Below, piece by piece: positions 1-8,296 of a stretch of 36,104 nt of DNA. The notes below the pieces were generated by a model that was not told where the DNA came from, made no database searches, and saw nothing but the letters and a program-made list of their open reading frames with translations. Numbering within the stretch: position 1 is the stretch's first letter; every line of letters begins with the position of its first letter. This DNA comes from Dehalococcoidia bacterium (GTDB lineage: Bacteria > Chloroflexota > Dehalococcoidia > Dehalococcoidales > JAUWYK01), in contig JAUWYK010000009.1 in NCBI GenBank assembly GCA_030615865.1, positions 1-36,104 on the forward strand. Reading direction: 5' to 3'. A program made the position numbers and the translations under genes.

Positions 1-39
1 GGGAAACCACTCAAAGCGCCTAACATTGAGGACGAGTAA
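1..39 (+). CDS. 3' end of an upstream gene (partial)
   Basis: Frame 1 is open from the first base and reads G-K-P-L-K-A-P-N-I-E-D-E followed by TAA at 37-39. It lies 18 bases before the acyl-CoA ligase start, so it could be the tail of a gene in the same operon. Twelve residues are too few to name a family. Confidence 0.45.
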   Translation, partial: GKPLKAPNIEDE

Positions 40-57
40 ACAACTCGAAGAGACGTA

Positions 58-1659
58 ATGGGGTATCAAATATCACAACGCAGGCCATGGTTTAAGTTTT
101 GGCCTAAAGGTGTACCACGCCACATCGATTACCCTGAGGTGCCGCTCTTTGAGCTGCTGTCAAGCGGAGCCACGGAGCACCCCAATAATATCGCTTTCAG
201 TTATCAAGAGCATAGCTTGACCTATCAAGAGCTGGATACAGCAACAAGCAAATTAGCAGTTGGACTTAACAAGCTAGGGATAAAAACAAGGGATAGGGTA
301 GCACTTTTTCTTCCAAATAGCCTAGAGTTTATAATCGGATACTATGGAATACTAAAGGCAGGCGGCATAGTCACTCCAGCAAATCCACTATATAAGGCCG
401 ATGACCTAAAGTACCAGCTTAATGACTCTGGGGCTATTGCTATCATAACCGATGCAAATTCTTACCCCAGAGTTAAGGAAATCAAAGACGACACTAAGTT
501 GGAAGCGGTAATATTAGCCGATTCAAGAGGGATTAAAGGAACGGCTTCGCTCAAGGAAATTCTATCCAGGCATCCACCTAACCTGCCTAAGCCTGATGTA
601 AAGCCTAAGGAAGATACAGCGGTAGTCTCATATACTGGGGGGACAACTGGGTTACCCAAAGGGGTAATGCTAACCCATTACAACTTGGTGGCTAATGCCA
701 TACAGAACGCCACATGGTTAGGATGGAACAGTAAAGATGTCGTCATAGGTTTGCTTCCGTTTTGCCACAGCTGGGGGGGCTGTACCTGTGTAAGTTCACC
801 AATTTACAGTGGTGCCCGAGTGGTTATACTTCCCCGTTTTGATGCTGAAGAGTTATTGATGACAATTGAAAAGGAAAAGGCAACAGTCCTATATGGTGCT
901 GCATCTCTGTTTACTACGCTAGTAACTAATCCGGCTATAAATAAATATGACCTTTCAAGTCTAAAGTATGTTAAAGCAGGAGCAATGCCAATTCCGCCTG
1001 AGATCAAGGAAGGTTGGGAACAATTAACAGGGGTTAGAATGATTTTGGGCTATGGTCTAAGTGAGGCATCTCCAGAAACTCATGATTCTCCACCCGAAAG
1101 GGTGAAGCCAGGAACCATAGGAATACCTATTATGGATACTGACGCTCGAATAGTAGACGAAGAAACCGGCGAGGTTGAGCTGCCACCAAGTAAAGTAGGA
1201 GAATTGGTAATCAAGGGGCCGCAGGTTATGAAAGGATACCTGAACAGCCCCGAAGATACCAAGGAAGCCCTCAGGGATGGCTGGCTTTATACCGGCGACT
1301 TAGCCTTAATGGACGAGGAAGGATACTTCCAAATTGTTGACCGAAAAAAAGAGATAATAAAGTACAAGGGATATACCATCGCTCCAGCCGAGGTTGAGGC
1401 TGTGCTTTACCAGCATCCAGCGGTTAAGGAATGCGCTGTAGTGGGTAAACCAGATGCCCTAGCTGGTGAAGTACCTAAAGCCTACATAGTGTTGAAGGAC
1501 GGGCACACCTTATGTGAAGAGGAGCTTATCAAATTTTGTGAACACAGAGTTGCTCCCTACAAGAAGATTCGGGAAGTTGAATTTACAAAAGAGATACCAA
1601 AAACCCCGGTGGGAAAGATTCTGAGAAGAGTGCTTAGAGATAGAGAGCAAAGCCTGTAG
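58..1659 (+). CDS. Long-chain acyl-CoA synthetase / AMP-dependent ligase
   Basis: A 533-residue member of the adenylate-forming (ANL) superfamily. It would activate a carboxylic acid with ATP to an acyl-adenylate and transfer it to CoA. Seen in the sequence: the Ser/Thr/Gly-rich phosphate loop YTGGTTGLPKGVMLTH at about residues 192-207, the GYGLSEASP adenine/acyl motif near 331, the hinge block YTGDLALMDEEGYF...DRKKEIIKYKGY at about 411-439, and the C-terminal catalytic-lysine motif PKTPVGKILRR near 520. Length and domain order match medium/long-chain fatty acyl-CoA ligases; no signal peptide is seen. The substrate cannot be fixed from sequence. The start is ATG with a purine-rich AAGAGACG just upstream. 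A hairpin candidate (CTCCTG/CAGGAG, about 1690-1712) without a T run follows the stop. Confidence 0.9.
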   Translation: MGYQISQRRPWFKFWPKGVPRHIDYPEVPLFELLSSGATEHPNNIAFSYQEHSLTYQELDTATSKLAVGLNKLGIKTRDRVALFLPNSLEFIIGYYGILKAGGIVTPANPLYKADDLKYQLNDSGAIAIITDANSYPRVKEIKDDTKLEAVILADSRGIKGTASLKEILSRHPPNLPKPDVKPKEDTAVVSYTGGTTGLPKGVMLTHYNLVANAIQNATWLGWNSKDVVIGLLPFCHSWGGCTCVSSPIYSGARVVILPRFDAEELLMTIEKEKATVLYGAASLFTTLVTNPAINKYDLSSLKYVKAGAMPIPPEIKEGWEQLTGVRMILGYGLSEASPETHDSPPERVKPGTIGIPIMDTDARIVDEETGEVELPPSKVGELVIKGPQVMKGYLNSPEDTKEALRDGWLYTGDLALMDEEGYFQIVDRKKEIIKYKGYTIAPAEVEAVLYQHPAVKECAVVGKPDALAGEVPKAYIVLKDGHTLCEEELIKFCEHRVAPYKKIREVEFTKEIPKTPVGKILRRVLRDREQSL

Positions 1660-1782
1660 CTGTGGTAAGACCTACAGTAACCGCCGGGCTCTCCTGGAGG
1701 AAATCAGGAGTATTACCGTGCTTTAATAATTACTGGGAAGATCCTAACTAAAATCAATTTCTTTCGTTATTTATAGATGAGG

Positions 1783-1805
1783 TATAATGAATAGTAATCG
1801 GAGGT
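1783..1805 (+). promoter_or_regulatory. Candidate -10 box and Shine-Dalgarno for the serpin gene
   Basis: A perfect TATAAT lies at 1783-1788. No good -35 is visible at 16-18 bases upstream. A strong ribosome-binding site GGAGGT at 1800-1805 is 7 bases before the GTG at 1813 and fixes that start. The implied 5' UTR is about 18 bases. Confidence 0.5.
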
Positions 1806-1812
1806 AACTGAA

Positions 1813-3090
1813 GTGAAGAAGGTGTTTCTGTGTGTACTAATGGTAGTCATACTGTCGGGCTTGGTGGCTTGTGCTCAACCAGTAGCCGGTGAGGTGGTAC
1901 AATCAGAGAAGCAGCGGGTGACTTCGCCAGATGTGAATGAAGCCGACCTGGTAACTCTGGCCGACGGAAACAGCGCCTTCGCATTTGACCTGTATCAGGC
2001 ACTCAGAGGGGCAGATGGCAATCTCTTCTACTCACCCTACAGCATCTCGCTGGCTCTTGCGATGGCATACGCCGGTGCTCGCGGTGAAACCGCACAGCAG
2101 ATGGCCGATACTCTTCACTTCATCCTCTCTCAAGACCGCCTGCATCCGGCATTCAACTGGTTGGATATCGAACTCGCTAGCCGCGGTAAAGGCGCCAAGG
2201 GCAAGGACGAGGAAGGCTTCCGGCTGAATATCGTCAATGCCATCTGGGGTCAAGAGGGCTATAAGTTCCTCTCCGGGTTTCTCGACCTCCTGGCTGAAAA
2301 TTACGGTGCCGGGCTCAGAATCCTCGATTTCGCCAGCGCACCGGAAGAGTCTCGCATCACCATCAACAACTGGGTCAGTGACCAGACGGAAGGTCGGATT
2401 GAGGACCTGATTCCTCAAGGTCTCATTAATGTATTCACCAGACTTGTCCTCACCAACGCCATTTACTTCAATGCGGCCTGGCAGCATCCCTTTAGTGAAG
2501 ATATGACCGAGGATGGGCCATTCTATCTGCTTGACGGAGGAGAGGTCACGGTGCCGATGATGAAGCAGGCGGAGTCGTTCGGTTATGCTGAGGGTAATGG
2601 GTATCTGGCTGTCGAACTGCCATACGACGGCCGTGAACTCTCGATGGTGATCCTGCTTCCCCGGGCTGGCCAATTCGAGGCGTTTGAAGGCTCACTGGAT
2701 GCCCAGCGGGTGGGGGCCATCCTGAAAGACCTGGAATTCAGACGCGTTACCCTGACGATGCCGAAATTTGAATTTGAATCGGACTTTAGCCTCGGAGAGA
2801 CTCTTATAGCATTGGGCATGCCGGATGCCTTCGTCTGGCAGATCGCGGACTTCTCGGGCATGACGGGCAACCGCGACCTGTTCATCGGAGGTGTGATCCA
2901 CAAGGCATTCGTCTCTGTCGATGAAGCAGGTACAGAAGCGGCAGCTGCCACCGTACTGGTGATGCCGACAGTTGGGCCACCGGAGGAGCCTGTTGAGGTT
3001 ACCGTTGATCGCCCCTTTGTCTTTCTGATTCACGACATAGAGACAGGTACCATTCTGTTTGTTGGGCACATCGTAGATCCTAGTGCATGA
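1813..3090 (+). CDS. Serpin-family serine protease inhibitor, lipoprotein
   Basis: A 425-residue bacterial serpin that would trap serine (or cysteine) proteases outside the cell, anchored to the membrane by lipid. The N-terminus is a lipoprotein signal peptide with a lipobox ending ...SGLVAC at Cys20. The serpin core follows, with family blocks such as NLFYSPYSISLALAMAYAGA near residue 70 and TNAIYFNAAW. The reactive-loop hinge, with residues E-A-G-T-E-A-A-A-A-T at about 371-380, keeps the small residues needed for loop insertion and inhibition. The C-terminus has DRPFVFLIHDIETGTILFVGHI. Counting 17 residues from the hinge Glu puts P1 at or near a Val in MPTVGPP, which would suit elastase- or subtilisin-like targets; the loop is about three residues longer than in antitrypsin, so P1 is uncertain. 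Start is GTG with an ideal GGAGGT. It is probably monocistronic. Confidence 0.93.
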   Translation: MKKVFLCVLMVVILSGLVACAQPVAGEVVQSEKQRVTSPDVNEADLVTLADGNSAFAFDLYQALRGADGNLFYSPYSISLALAMAYAGARGETAQQMADTLHFILSQDRLHPAFNWLDIELASRGKGAKGKDEEGFRLNIVNAIWGQEGYKFLSGFLDLLAENYGAGLRILDFASAPEESRITINNWVSDQTEGRIEDLIPQGLINVFTRLVLTNAIYFNAAWQHPFSEDMTEDGPFYLLDGGEVTVPMMKQAESFGYAEGNGYLAVELPYDGRELSMVILLPRAGQFEAFEGSLDAQRVGAILKDLEFRRVTLTMPKFEFESDFSLGETLIALGMPDAFVWQIADFSGMTGNRDLFIGGVIHKAFVSVDEAGTEAAAATVLVMPTVGPPEEPVEVTVDRPFVFLIHDIETGTILFVGHIVDPSA

Positions 3091-3140
3091 TTAGATCTTG
3101 ACTGCCATTACACAAAAGCTTGAAATGTTACCTGACAGGT

Positions 3141-3175
3141 AAAAAGTAGGGCGGAGGATTAGCCCTCCGCCCTAC
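3141..3175 (-). terminator. Orphan hairpin with T run on the minus strand, in the 3091-3448 gap
   Basis: GTAGGGCGGAGG (3146-3157) pairs perfectly with CCTCCGCCCTAC (3164-3175), a 12-bp stem with a 6-base loop. Read on the minus strand it is followed by TTTTT (3145-3141), the form of an intrinsic terminator, yet no minus-strand gene ends here. Just beyond is a 7-bp-arm inverted repeat TTACCTGACAGGTAA (3128-3142). The rest of the gap holds no convincing ORF. It may also help end the serpin transcript, although there is no T run on that strand. Confidence 0.5.
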
Positions 3176-3369
3176 TCAACTCGAGTAATACTAGAACTGG
3201 AGTAGTGCTGGCTGCTCTGCCTTTTTCTTCCCCTCTGCCTCCTTACTCTCCTAGAGGCACTTCCTACGCCCCGTAAGTCTGGGGCTGACAAAGAAACCAA
3301 CCATCTGAGCATCTGGAATCCATACCACAAAGCCTAATCGCCAATACAGGCGGATGCTGGCTAGTTTCG

Positions 3370-3378
3370 TGTTATAAT
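3370..3378 (+). promoter_or_regulatory. Extended -10 promoter for birA
   Basis: TGTTATAAT at 3370-3378 is an extended -10 element (TGn plus TATAAT). No clear -35 is present, as is usual for extended -10 promoters. It would start transcription near 3385, about 65 bases before birA. Confidence 0.5.
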
Positions 3379-3448
3379 GACAACATCACTGACGCCATGC
3401 TGGTGCTATAACCGAGGGTGATTAGCGACTTAGTTCTGGTAAGGAGAC

Positions 3449-4234
3449 ATGGGCGTGGTGAAAAATAGCTTATCGTCGGCTTCTATTACTGATAGTTTAG
3501 CCACCCATTTTATCGGGCAGAGGGTTATTTACTATCCTAGGCTGACTTCAACGATGGATGTGGCTAAGCGAGAGGCTCAACAGGGGGCAACAGAAGGAAC
3601 CATTGTCATTGCTGATGAGCAAACTGCGGGTAAGGGTCGGATGCAGCGCACCTGGCTATCACCCAGGGGCAGCATTGCCTTGTCTATTATTCTCTACCCC
3701 AGCGTGCTTTACCTGCCTTACCTTATTATGCTAGCTTCTCTGGCTGTAGTCTATAGTATTAAGACAGTCACCGGGTTAAAGTCGCAGGTTAAGTGGCCTA
3801 ATGATGTCCTTATCAATGGTAGGAAGGTGTGCGGGATTCTGGTTGAAAGCGAAGTGCGGGGAAGTGTGGCGGACTACGCCATTATCGGTATTGGAGTAAA
3901 TGTTAACCTCAGGCTTTCTGATTTTCCTGAGATTCTACCGATTGCCACCAGCCTTTCCGATGAGCTGGGGAGAGATGTATCACGCTTAGATGTAATACGA
4001 TGCCTGTTAGTCGAGATAGAAAGGCTATATCTGGCTTTGCCGGCTGGGGAGTCAATCTACCAAAAGTGGCGGGATAGTTTAGTGACACTGGGCAGAAAAG
4101 TTCGTGTAAAGTCGGGCAAAACTGTATATGACGGCATAGCCGAATCAGTTGCCACGGATGGCAGCCTGCTACTACGCCGCCCTGATGGCAGCCTGACTAA
4201 AATTGTCGCCGGTGACGTTACCCTGCGTGACTAA
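3449..4234 (+). CDS. birA: Biotin--[acetyl-CoA-carboxylase] ligase, monofunctional
   Basis: Joins biotin, via biotinyl-AMP, to the biotin carrier domain of carboxylases. Family motifs seen: STMDVAKREA near residue 31; the biotinyl-AMP loop GKGRMQRTW near 61-69, matching the family GRGRxxRxW; KWPNDVLINGRKVCGILVE near 112-130; GIGVNVN near 149; and a C-terminal SH3-like domain. At 261 residues there is no N-terminal helix-turn-helix, so it should be a ligase without the bio-operon repressor role. Start choice: the ATG at 3449 lies only 2 bases from AAGGAG (3441-3446), too close; the in-frame GTG at 3455 is 8 bases away and may be the true start, shortening the protein by two residues. An intrinsic terminator follows. 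Confidence 0.93.
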   Translation: MGVVKNSLSSASITDSLATHFIGQRVIYYPRLTSTMDVAKREAQQGATEGTIVIADEQTAGKGRMQRTWLSPRGSIALSIILYPSVLYLPYLIMLASLAVVYSIKTVTGLKSQVKWPNDVLINGRKVCGILVESEVRGSVADYAIIGIGVNVNLRLSDFPEILPIATSLSDELGRDVSRLDVIRCLLVEIERLYLALPAGESIYQKWRDSLVTLGRKVRVKSGKTVYDGIAESVATDGSLLLRRPDGSLTKIVAGDVTLRD

Positions 4235-4246
4235 ACGAAGCCATCT

Positions 4247-4288
4247 CCCCGAGCCTGCTAAAGGTGGCAGGCCCGGGGTTTACTTCTT
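4247..4288 (+). terminator. Intrinsic terminator of birA
   Basis: CCCCG-A-GCCTGC (4247-4258) pairs with GCAGGC-C-CGGGG (4267-4278), an 11-bp stem with one mismatch, followed by the T-rich TTTACTTCTT. It lies between the convergent birA and slipin genes. Confidence 0.7.
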
Positions 4289-4312
4289 ACTGGGTCAGCT
4301 TTTTACCTGTGG

Positions 4313-5095
4313 CTATTTGGTAGTCTCTTCCTCTGAATGGTGTACTGGCGCCTCTTTTTTCATAAACATAGTGATAAGGTCTATGGGCAGGGGGAAGATT
4401 AGGGTGCTATTTCTTTCTGTAGCTATCTCGGTCAGCGTTTGCAGGTAGCGAAGCTGTAGCGTAACCGGTTCCCTGGCGATAATAGTCCCGGCTTGAGCCA
4501 GCCTCTCTGAAGCTTGAAACTCACCATCGGCGTGGATGATTTTGGCTCGCCTCTCTCTTTCTGCCTCGGCTTGAGCTGCCATCATTCGCCTCATTTCTTC
4601 AGCGAGTTCAACCTCCTTAATCTCCACGGTGCTGACCTTCACCCCCCACGGGTCAGTGTGTTCATCTATTATCTTCTGCAGCATTTGGTTAAGTCTTTCC
4701 CTTTCCGTCAACAGTTCATCAAGTTCGGATTGCCCTAATACATTTCGCAGTGTTGTCTGAGATATCTGAGAGGTGGCTCTAATGTGGTCTAACACCTTAA
4801 CCACCGAAGCCTCAGGGTCAACTACCCTGAAGTATATTACGGCATTTACCCTGACGGTAACATTGTCCTTGGTGATTATATCCTGTGACGGGACATCCAT
4901 GGTCACCACCCTGAGGTCTACCTTTACCCACCTGTCAATGAAGGGAATGATGAAGAATAGACCGGGACCCCTGGCTCCGACCAGTCGCCCGAGGCGGAAA
5001 ACAACCCCCCGTTCATATTCGGCAGCAATTTTGACTGCCATAGAAATAAATATGAACAAGACTACGACAATTATACCGATTGCAATTGGACTCAT
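4313..5095 (-). CDS. Slipin (stomatin/prohibitin SPFH-domain membrane protein)
   Basis: A 260-residue SPFH-domain protein of the prokaryotic stomatin (slipin) group, thought to organise membrane microdomains and to be a partner or substrate of NfeD proteases. It opens with one hydrophobic membrane segment (residues about 3-22). The SPFH domain follows: [20 protein letters not shown], then [11 protein letters not shown], then [26 protein letters not shown] charged helical region [21 protein letters not shown] follows, then the slipin-typical FPLPIDLI near the C-terminus. It is the last gene of an nfeD-nfeD-like-slipin operon. Its ATG overlaps the preceding stop in ATGA, with AAGGAGGT upstream, implying translational coupling. 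The NfeD-slipin pair is well known from archaea (PH1510/PH1511) and bacteria. Confidence 0.93.
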   Translation of the reverse strand: MSPIAIGIIVVVLFIFISMAVKIAAEYERGVVFRLGRLVGARGPGLFFIIPFIDRWVKVDLRVVTMDVPSQDIITKDNVTVRVNAVIYFRVVDPEASVVKVLDHIRATSQISQTTLRNVLGQSELDELLTERERLNQMLQKIIDEHTDPWGVKVSTVEIKEVELAEEMRRMMAAQAEAERERRAKIIHADGEFQASERLAQAGTIIAREPVTLQLRYLQTLTEIATERNSTLIFPLPIDLITMFMKKEAPVHHSEEETTK

Positions 5096-5421
5096 TTGTT
5101 ACCTCCTTTATTATTTTTGATTACCCATAGTTTTAAGCCATCGACCTTGGTTATAATCACCTCCTCTCCGGGTTCCACCTGGCCTGTTTCTGATACCGCC
5201 GTCCAGCGTTCGCCCTCAATAAAAACTATTCCCTTGGGTTTCAGGGCTACCATGACCTCGGCAATCTTTCCTATCAGTTCTTCCCTGCCTGCAGATATCT
5301 GGCGCCGGTGGGCCCGAATTCCCCAATAGACTGCGGCGGCAAAGAAAGCAATAACACAAATTATCACTACGGCAATCACCCACGGCTCTACTTGAAACCA
5401 ACTTGGATCTATTTGAAACAA
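5092..5421 (-). CDS. Short NfeD-like protein (membrane helix plus OB fold)
   Basis: A 109-residue protein with one membrane helix (residues about 13-35) and a C-terminal NfeD OB-fold domain (about 45-103: [12 protein letters not shown]...[27 protein letters not shown]). It has no protease domain. It resembles the short NfeD1b class that pairs with stomatins. Nearly every position from the membrane segment to the end aligns with the C-terminus of the full-length NfeD just upstream, so it looks like a tandem duplication of that region. The start appears to be TTG at 5421, served by the purine-rich AAAGGGGG in minus-strand reading. It overlaps the slipin start by 4 bases. A role as adaptor for the slipin is inference. 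Confidence 0.85.
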   Translation of the reverse strand: MFQIDPSWFQVEPWVIAVVIICVIAFFAAAVYWGIRAHRRQISAGREELIGKIAEVMVALKPKGIVFIEGERWTAVSETGQVEPGEEVIITKVDGLKLWVIKNNKGGNK

Positions 5422-5433
5422 TGGAGACCCCCT

Positions 5434-6732
5434 TTATTCTTTCTTAGTTACATATAATTGTAAGCCATCGACCTTGGTTATAATTACCTTCTCTCCGGGT
5501 TCGACCCGACCTTTCTCCGATATTGCCGCCCAGCGTTCGCCCTTAAAGAAGACTGTTCCTTCGGGTTCCAGAGCTACCTTGACTATGGCAGTCTTTCCTA
5601 TTAGCTCTTCCCTGCCAGTATATGCTTGACGGCGGCGGGCTCGGATTATTCGGTCAACTGCGAAGGCAAAGAAAGCAGCAACAATGATTACAACTGTGGC
5701 AATCAGCCACGGGTCTACCTGAAACAATGGTGCCCCCCCGGGAAATAGGATTAAGGAGCCAAGAACAAGGGCAGTTATGCCCCCGGCGGTGAGTAGACCA
5801 AAGGTGGTAGTAAGTACCTCGGCGATAAATAGACCAAAGGCAAGCAGGATAAGCAATATCCCCCCCCAGTAGGCGTCAAGAACACCTAAAGAGTAGAAGG
5901 CAAGAAGTAGGCTAATAGCACCTATAATCCCGGGAAAGAATGTTCCCGGGCTGTAAATTTCAGCAATAATGCCGAGGGTGCCCAGGCTAAGTAGGATATA
6001 GGCAATATTGGGGTTGCTAATAGCATGCAAGAAGCGCTCAACGATGCTCATTTCATTTCTAGCTGTCTCGTAGCCGGTGGTGTCAATGCTAACCTCCATA
6101 CCATTGGCCAAAGTAACCTTCCAGCCATTGATTTGGGAAATAAGGCTTTTTAAATTATCAACTCGAAGGTCGATAAGGTTTAAATTTAGTGCGTCAACAT
6201 CGGTGAAGGACTTACTTTCCGTTACTGCTAGCTGGGCTTCTTCGGCATTACGACCGCGCTCTTGGGCAATGGTCTTCATCCACTTAGCCGAGAACTCGGT
6301 TATCTTTTTCATTTGCTCTTCTGGTATCTCCTCCCCGCCAGCGGCTACGGGATGGGCAGCGCCAATAGTAGTGCCTGGCGTCATCGCTGCGATATGAGCA
6401 GATAAAGTAATAAAGGTTCCTGCTGAAGCAGCCCAAGCGCCTTTTGGAGAGACATAAACAATAACGGGGACATCAGCATTCATAATTCTCTTGACTATCC
6501 TCTCCGTTGAACTTAGTAGCCCTCCAGGCGTATCTAACTCAATAATGCAGGCAGTGGCATTCTCATCTTCAGCCTGGCTAATGCCTCGGTCAATATAATC
6601 GGCAACAATAGGAACAATGGTGCCCTCAACACGCAAGACTTCAATGCTGGGCGCATCCGCCTGCACCTCAATGGCTATAGAGGCAACAATCAATAAGCCT
6701 ATTAGTAATAGAAGGCGTATGATTTTAGACAT
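5434..6732 (-). CDS. NfeD family membrane-bound serine protease (ClpP class)
   Basis: Numbered from the Met at 6732 (432 residues). Order: a signal peptide or membrane segment (3-24); a ClpP/crotonase-fold protease domain with IIELDTPGG (63-71) and AASAGTFI, whose Ser103 matches the catalytic Ser of PH1510; Lys143 in MKKITEF as the probable general base; four or five membrane helices (about 235-345); and a C-terminal OB domain. It is a Ser-Lys dyad protease linked to slipins. An in-frame ATG at 6792 would add 20 residues, but the best promoter puts the transcript start near 6757, inside that extension. The ATG at 6732 also gives a clean signal sequence, so it is preferred. It is first gene of its operon, divergent from hisZ. 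Confidence 0.92.
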   Translation of the reverse strand: MSKIIRLLLLIGLLIVASIAIEVQADAPSIEVLRVEGTIVPIVADYIDRGISQAEDENATACIIELDTPGGLLSSTERIVKRIMNADVPVIVYVSPKGAWAASAGTFITLSAHIAAMTPGTTIGAAHPVAAGGEEIPEEQMKKITEFSAKWMKTIAQERGRNAEEAQLAVTESKSFTDVDALNLNLIDLRVDNLKSLISQINGWKVTLANGMEVSIDTTGYETARNEMSIVERFLHAISNPNIAYILLSLGTLGIIAEIYSPGTFFPGIIGAISLLLAFYSLGVLDAYWGGILLILLAFGLFIAEVLTTTFGLLTAGGITALVLGSLILFPGGAPLFQVDPWLIATVVIIVAAFFAFAVDRIIRARRRQAYTGREELIGKTAIVKVALEPEGTVFFKGERWAAISEKGRVEPGEKVIITKVDGLQLYVTKKE

Positions 6733-6763
6733 AATCAGACCCACCCAAAGGTCTATTAAATAG

Positions 6764-6792
6764 ATTATATATTGATTAAGGCCGTGATGCAA
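6764..6792 (-). promoter_or_regulatory. Sigma-70-type promoter of the nfeD operon
   Basis: On the minus strand TTGCAT (6792-6787), a 17-base spacer and a perfect TATAAT (6769-6764). Predicted start of transcription is near 6757, which supports translation from the ATG at 6732. Confidence 0.7.
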
Positions 6793-6814
6793 ATGAATGG
6801 GGAATAGCCATAGG

Positions 6815-6843
6815 TTGAATAGCTGGACGAATTAGTGTAGAAT
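6815..6843 (+). promoter_or_regulatory. Sigma-70-type promoter of the his cluster
   Basis: TTGAAT (6815-6820), a 17-base spacer and TAGAAT (6838-6843). Transcription would begin near 6850, about 20 bases before hisZ. An AGAAGGTGT ribosome-binding region lies before the ATG at 6871. Confidence 0.6.
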
Positions 6844-6870
6844 TTACAAGCTATTTATAGAAGGTGTGGT

Positions 6871-8115
6871 ATGAGAGTCCAAAGGTGTAAGGGAACTCGA
6901 GACCTATCTCCTCAGGAAATGATAGTGTTTCGTCTAATTGAGGAAGCATTTAGGGACTGCTGTCTTAAATGGGGGTATGAGGAAGTGAGGACACCAACAC
7001 TTGAGTATCTTCACCTATTCACCTCAACCGGGACACTTACCTCCAGTATGTTAAGCAAGGTGTATTCCTTCCTTGATTGGGATGGCTGGAGTGGGGAAAG
7101 GGTTGTGCTAAGACCTGACGGCACTATCCCCGTTGCCAGGCTTTATATTGATAGTATGGAAGCGAGGGAGTGGGCTAAGCTCTTTTATGTAACTAATGTC
7201 TTTATTTTTGAAGAGACGGGGAAGAAGACGAGGGAGAGGTGGCAATGTGGAGCTGAACTTGTAGGGGTAGGTTCTCCCCTAGCCGATGTGGAACTGATAA
7301 TGCTGGCTTTGGAGGTTTTGAAAAGGTTAAGGCTTGAAGGCATAGAGATGAAGCTATCACACGCTGGCTTAATAAAGTCGTTGTTAAGCCAGCTCGGGCT
7401 AAGCCCTGGAGAGCAGACCAGGGTATTTGACCAGATTCTGGACGGTGATACCGAAGCACTGGCTAGAATAAAGCCGGGAAGACCTGAGCTAGCGAGGGCT
7501 TTGCCTGCCTTGCTAGACCTGAAGGGGAAATCATCAGGGTTTCTCAAAAATTCGAAGGCGCTATTTACTCAAAGTTTACCTGGACTTGAGCCCTACCTTG
7601 ATGATTTTATAAATATAGTTGACCTTGTTGAGGCTCTGGGTTGCGACTACCAGATTGACATAGCTACGGGGAGGGACTTTGAATATTATACCGGTGTCAT
7701 CTTTCAGTTCTTTATGGGTGAGGAGAAGATAGGTGGTGGCGGCAGATATGATGCCCTTATTCCGTTAATGGGTGGTAGGGATGTTCCTGCCTCGGGTTTC
7801 GCCCTTTACCTTGACCACTTGATGAACTTGGTAAAGCCAGAAACCTTGGCTAAACCCGTGGCTCAAAGAATTCTGGTTAGGGCTGAGCCTGAGGCGATAA
7901 AAGACGGCTTCAGTGCTGCCAGTTACCTCCGTGAAGCTGGCTATGTGGCTGAACTTCACCTCGGTGGTCAGCAGCCGGCTAATTTGAGGTGGACGCTTGA
8001 TGTTCAAAGTAAAGCACCTCGGTTTGTTTTGACTGACCTGGTTAAGCACAAAAGTTTTGAGATGCAAACCACCACTGAAGTTTTAGCATTACTGGGGGAG
8101 GAAAATCTAGGGTAG
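6871..8115 (+). CDS. hisZ: ATP phosphoribosyltransferase regulatory subunit
   Basis: A histidyl-tRNA-synthetase paralogue that binds and allosterically controls short-form HisG in the first step of histidine synthesis. Class II synthetase motifs are recognisable: GTRDLSPQEM near residue 9, RPDGTIPVARL near 80, TGRDFEYYTGVIFQF near 268 and GGGGRYDALIPLMGG near 290. The 414-residue length, the divergent motif 2 and direct linkage to hisG and hisD argue for HisZ rather than a true HisRS. The C-terminal ~100 residues resemble an anticodon-binding-like domain, which many HisZ lack or have degenerated; a catalytically active synthetase cannot be fully excluded. It is first gene of the cluster; a palindromic repeat lies between it and hisG. 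Confidence 0.85.
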   Translation: MRVQRCKGTRDLSPQEMIVFRLIEEAFRDCCLKWGYEEVRTPTLEYLHLFTSTGTLTSSMLSKVYSFLDWDGWSGERVVLRPDGTIPVARLYIDSMEAREWAKLFYVTNVFIFEETGKKTRERWQCGAELVGVGSPLADVELIMLALEVLKRLRLEGIEMKLSHAGLIKSLLSQLGLSPGEQTRVFDQILDGDTEALARIKPGRPELARALPALLDLKGKSSGFLKNSKALFTQSLPGLEPYLDDFINIVDLVEALGCDYQIDIATGRDFEYYTGVIFQFFMGEEKIGGGGRYDALIPLMGGRDVPASGFALYLDHLMNLVKPETLAKPVAQRILVRAEPEAIKDGFSAASYLREAGYVAELHLGGQQPANLRWTLDVQSKAPRFVLTDLVKHKSFEMQTTTEVLALLGEENLG

Positions 8116-8117
8116 TA

Positions 8118-8278
8118 TGAAGGGGCGAAGCCCCTTCAAAACCCATACTTCCCCCCTCTACCTCTGAGGGAGGTTAATCTGACAGGGTGTCTAAGAGGGG
8201 CGAAGCCCCTTTTTAAGAAATTATCTTCCCCTTCCCCTTGATAAGGGGAAGGGGATAAAGGGGATAGGGTTACTAAAT
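8118..8278 (+). repeat. Composite palindromic repeat, copy 1 (full length)
   Basis: Intergenic element between hisZ and hisG built of palindromes: TGAAGGGGC-GAA-GCCCCTTCA (8118-8138); a weak CCTC/GAGG hairpin; AGGGGC-GAA-GCCCC followed by TTTTT (8196-8214, terminator-like); and CCCCTTCCCCTT-GAT-AAGGGGAAGGGG (8228-8254). It ends with the family tail ATAAAGGGGATAGGGTTACT (8255-8274) plus AAAT. The same modules recur at about 28.9, 31.8, 33.3 and 34.5 kb. The TTTTT after the third palindrome may reduce read-through into hisG. Confidence 0.85.
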
Positions 8279-8296
8279 GGAATTTAAGGGGGTGGG

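Noticed and set aside
2032..2673. 213-codon minus-strand ORF inside the serpin gene
   Set aside because: It is fully antisense to a gene with clear serpin motifs, has no ribosome-binding site or recognisable domain, and several similar shadow frames occur there because of GC-biased third positions.
6733..6792. 20-residue N-terminal extension of NfeD from ATG 6792
   Set aside because: The best promoter overlaps this stretch and the predicted transcript begins downstream of it.
6871..8115. Histidyl-tRNA synthetase (hisS) instead of HisZ
   Set aside because: Class II motifs are diverged and the gene heads hisG-hisD; HisZ fits better, although the C-terminal domain keeps the alternative slightly open.
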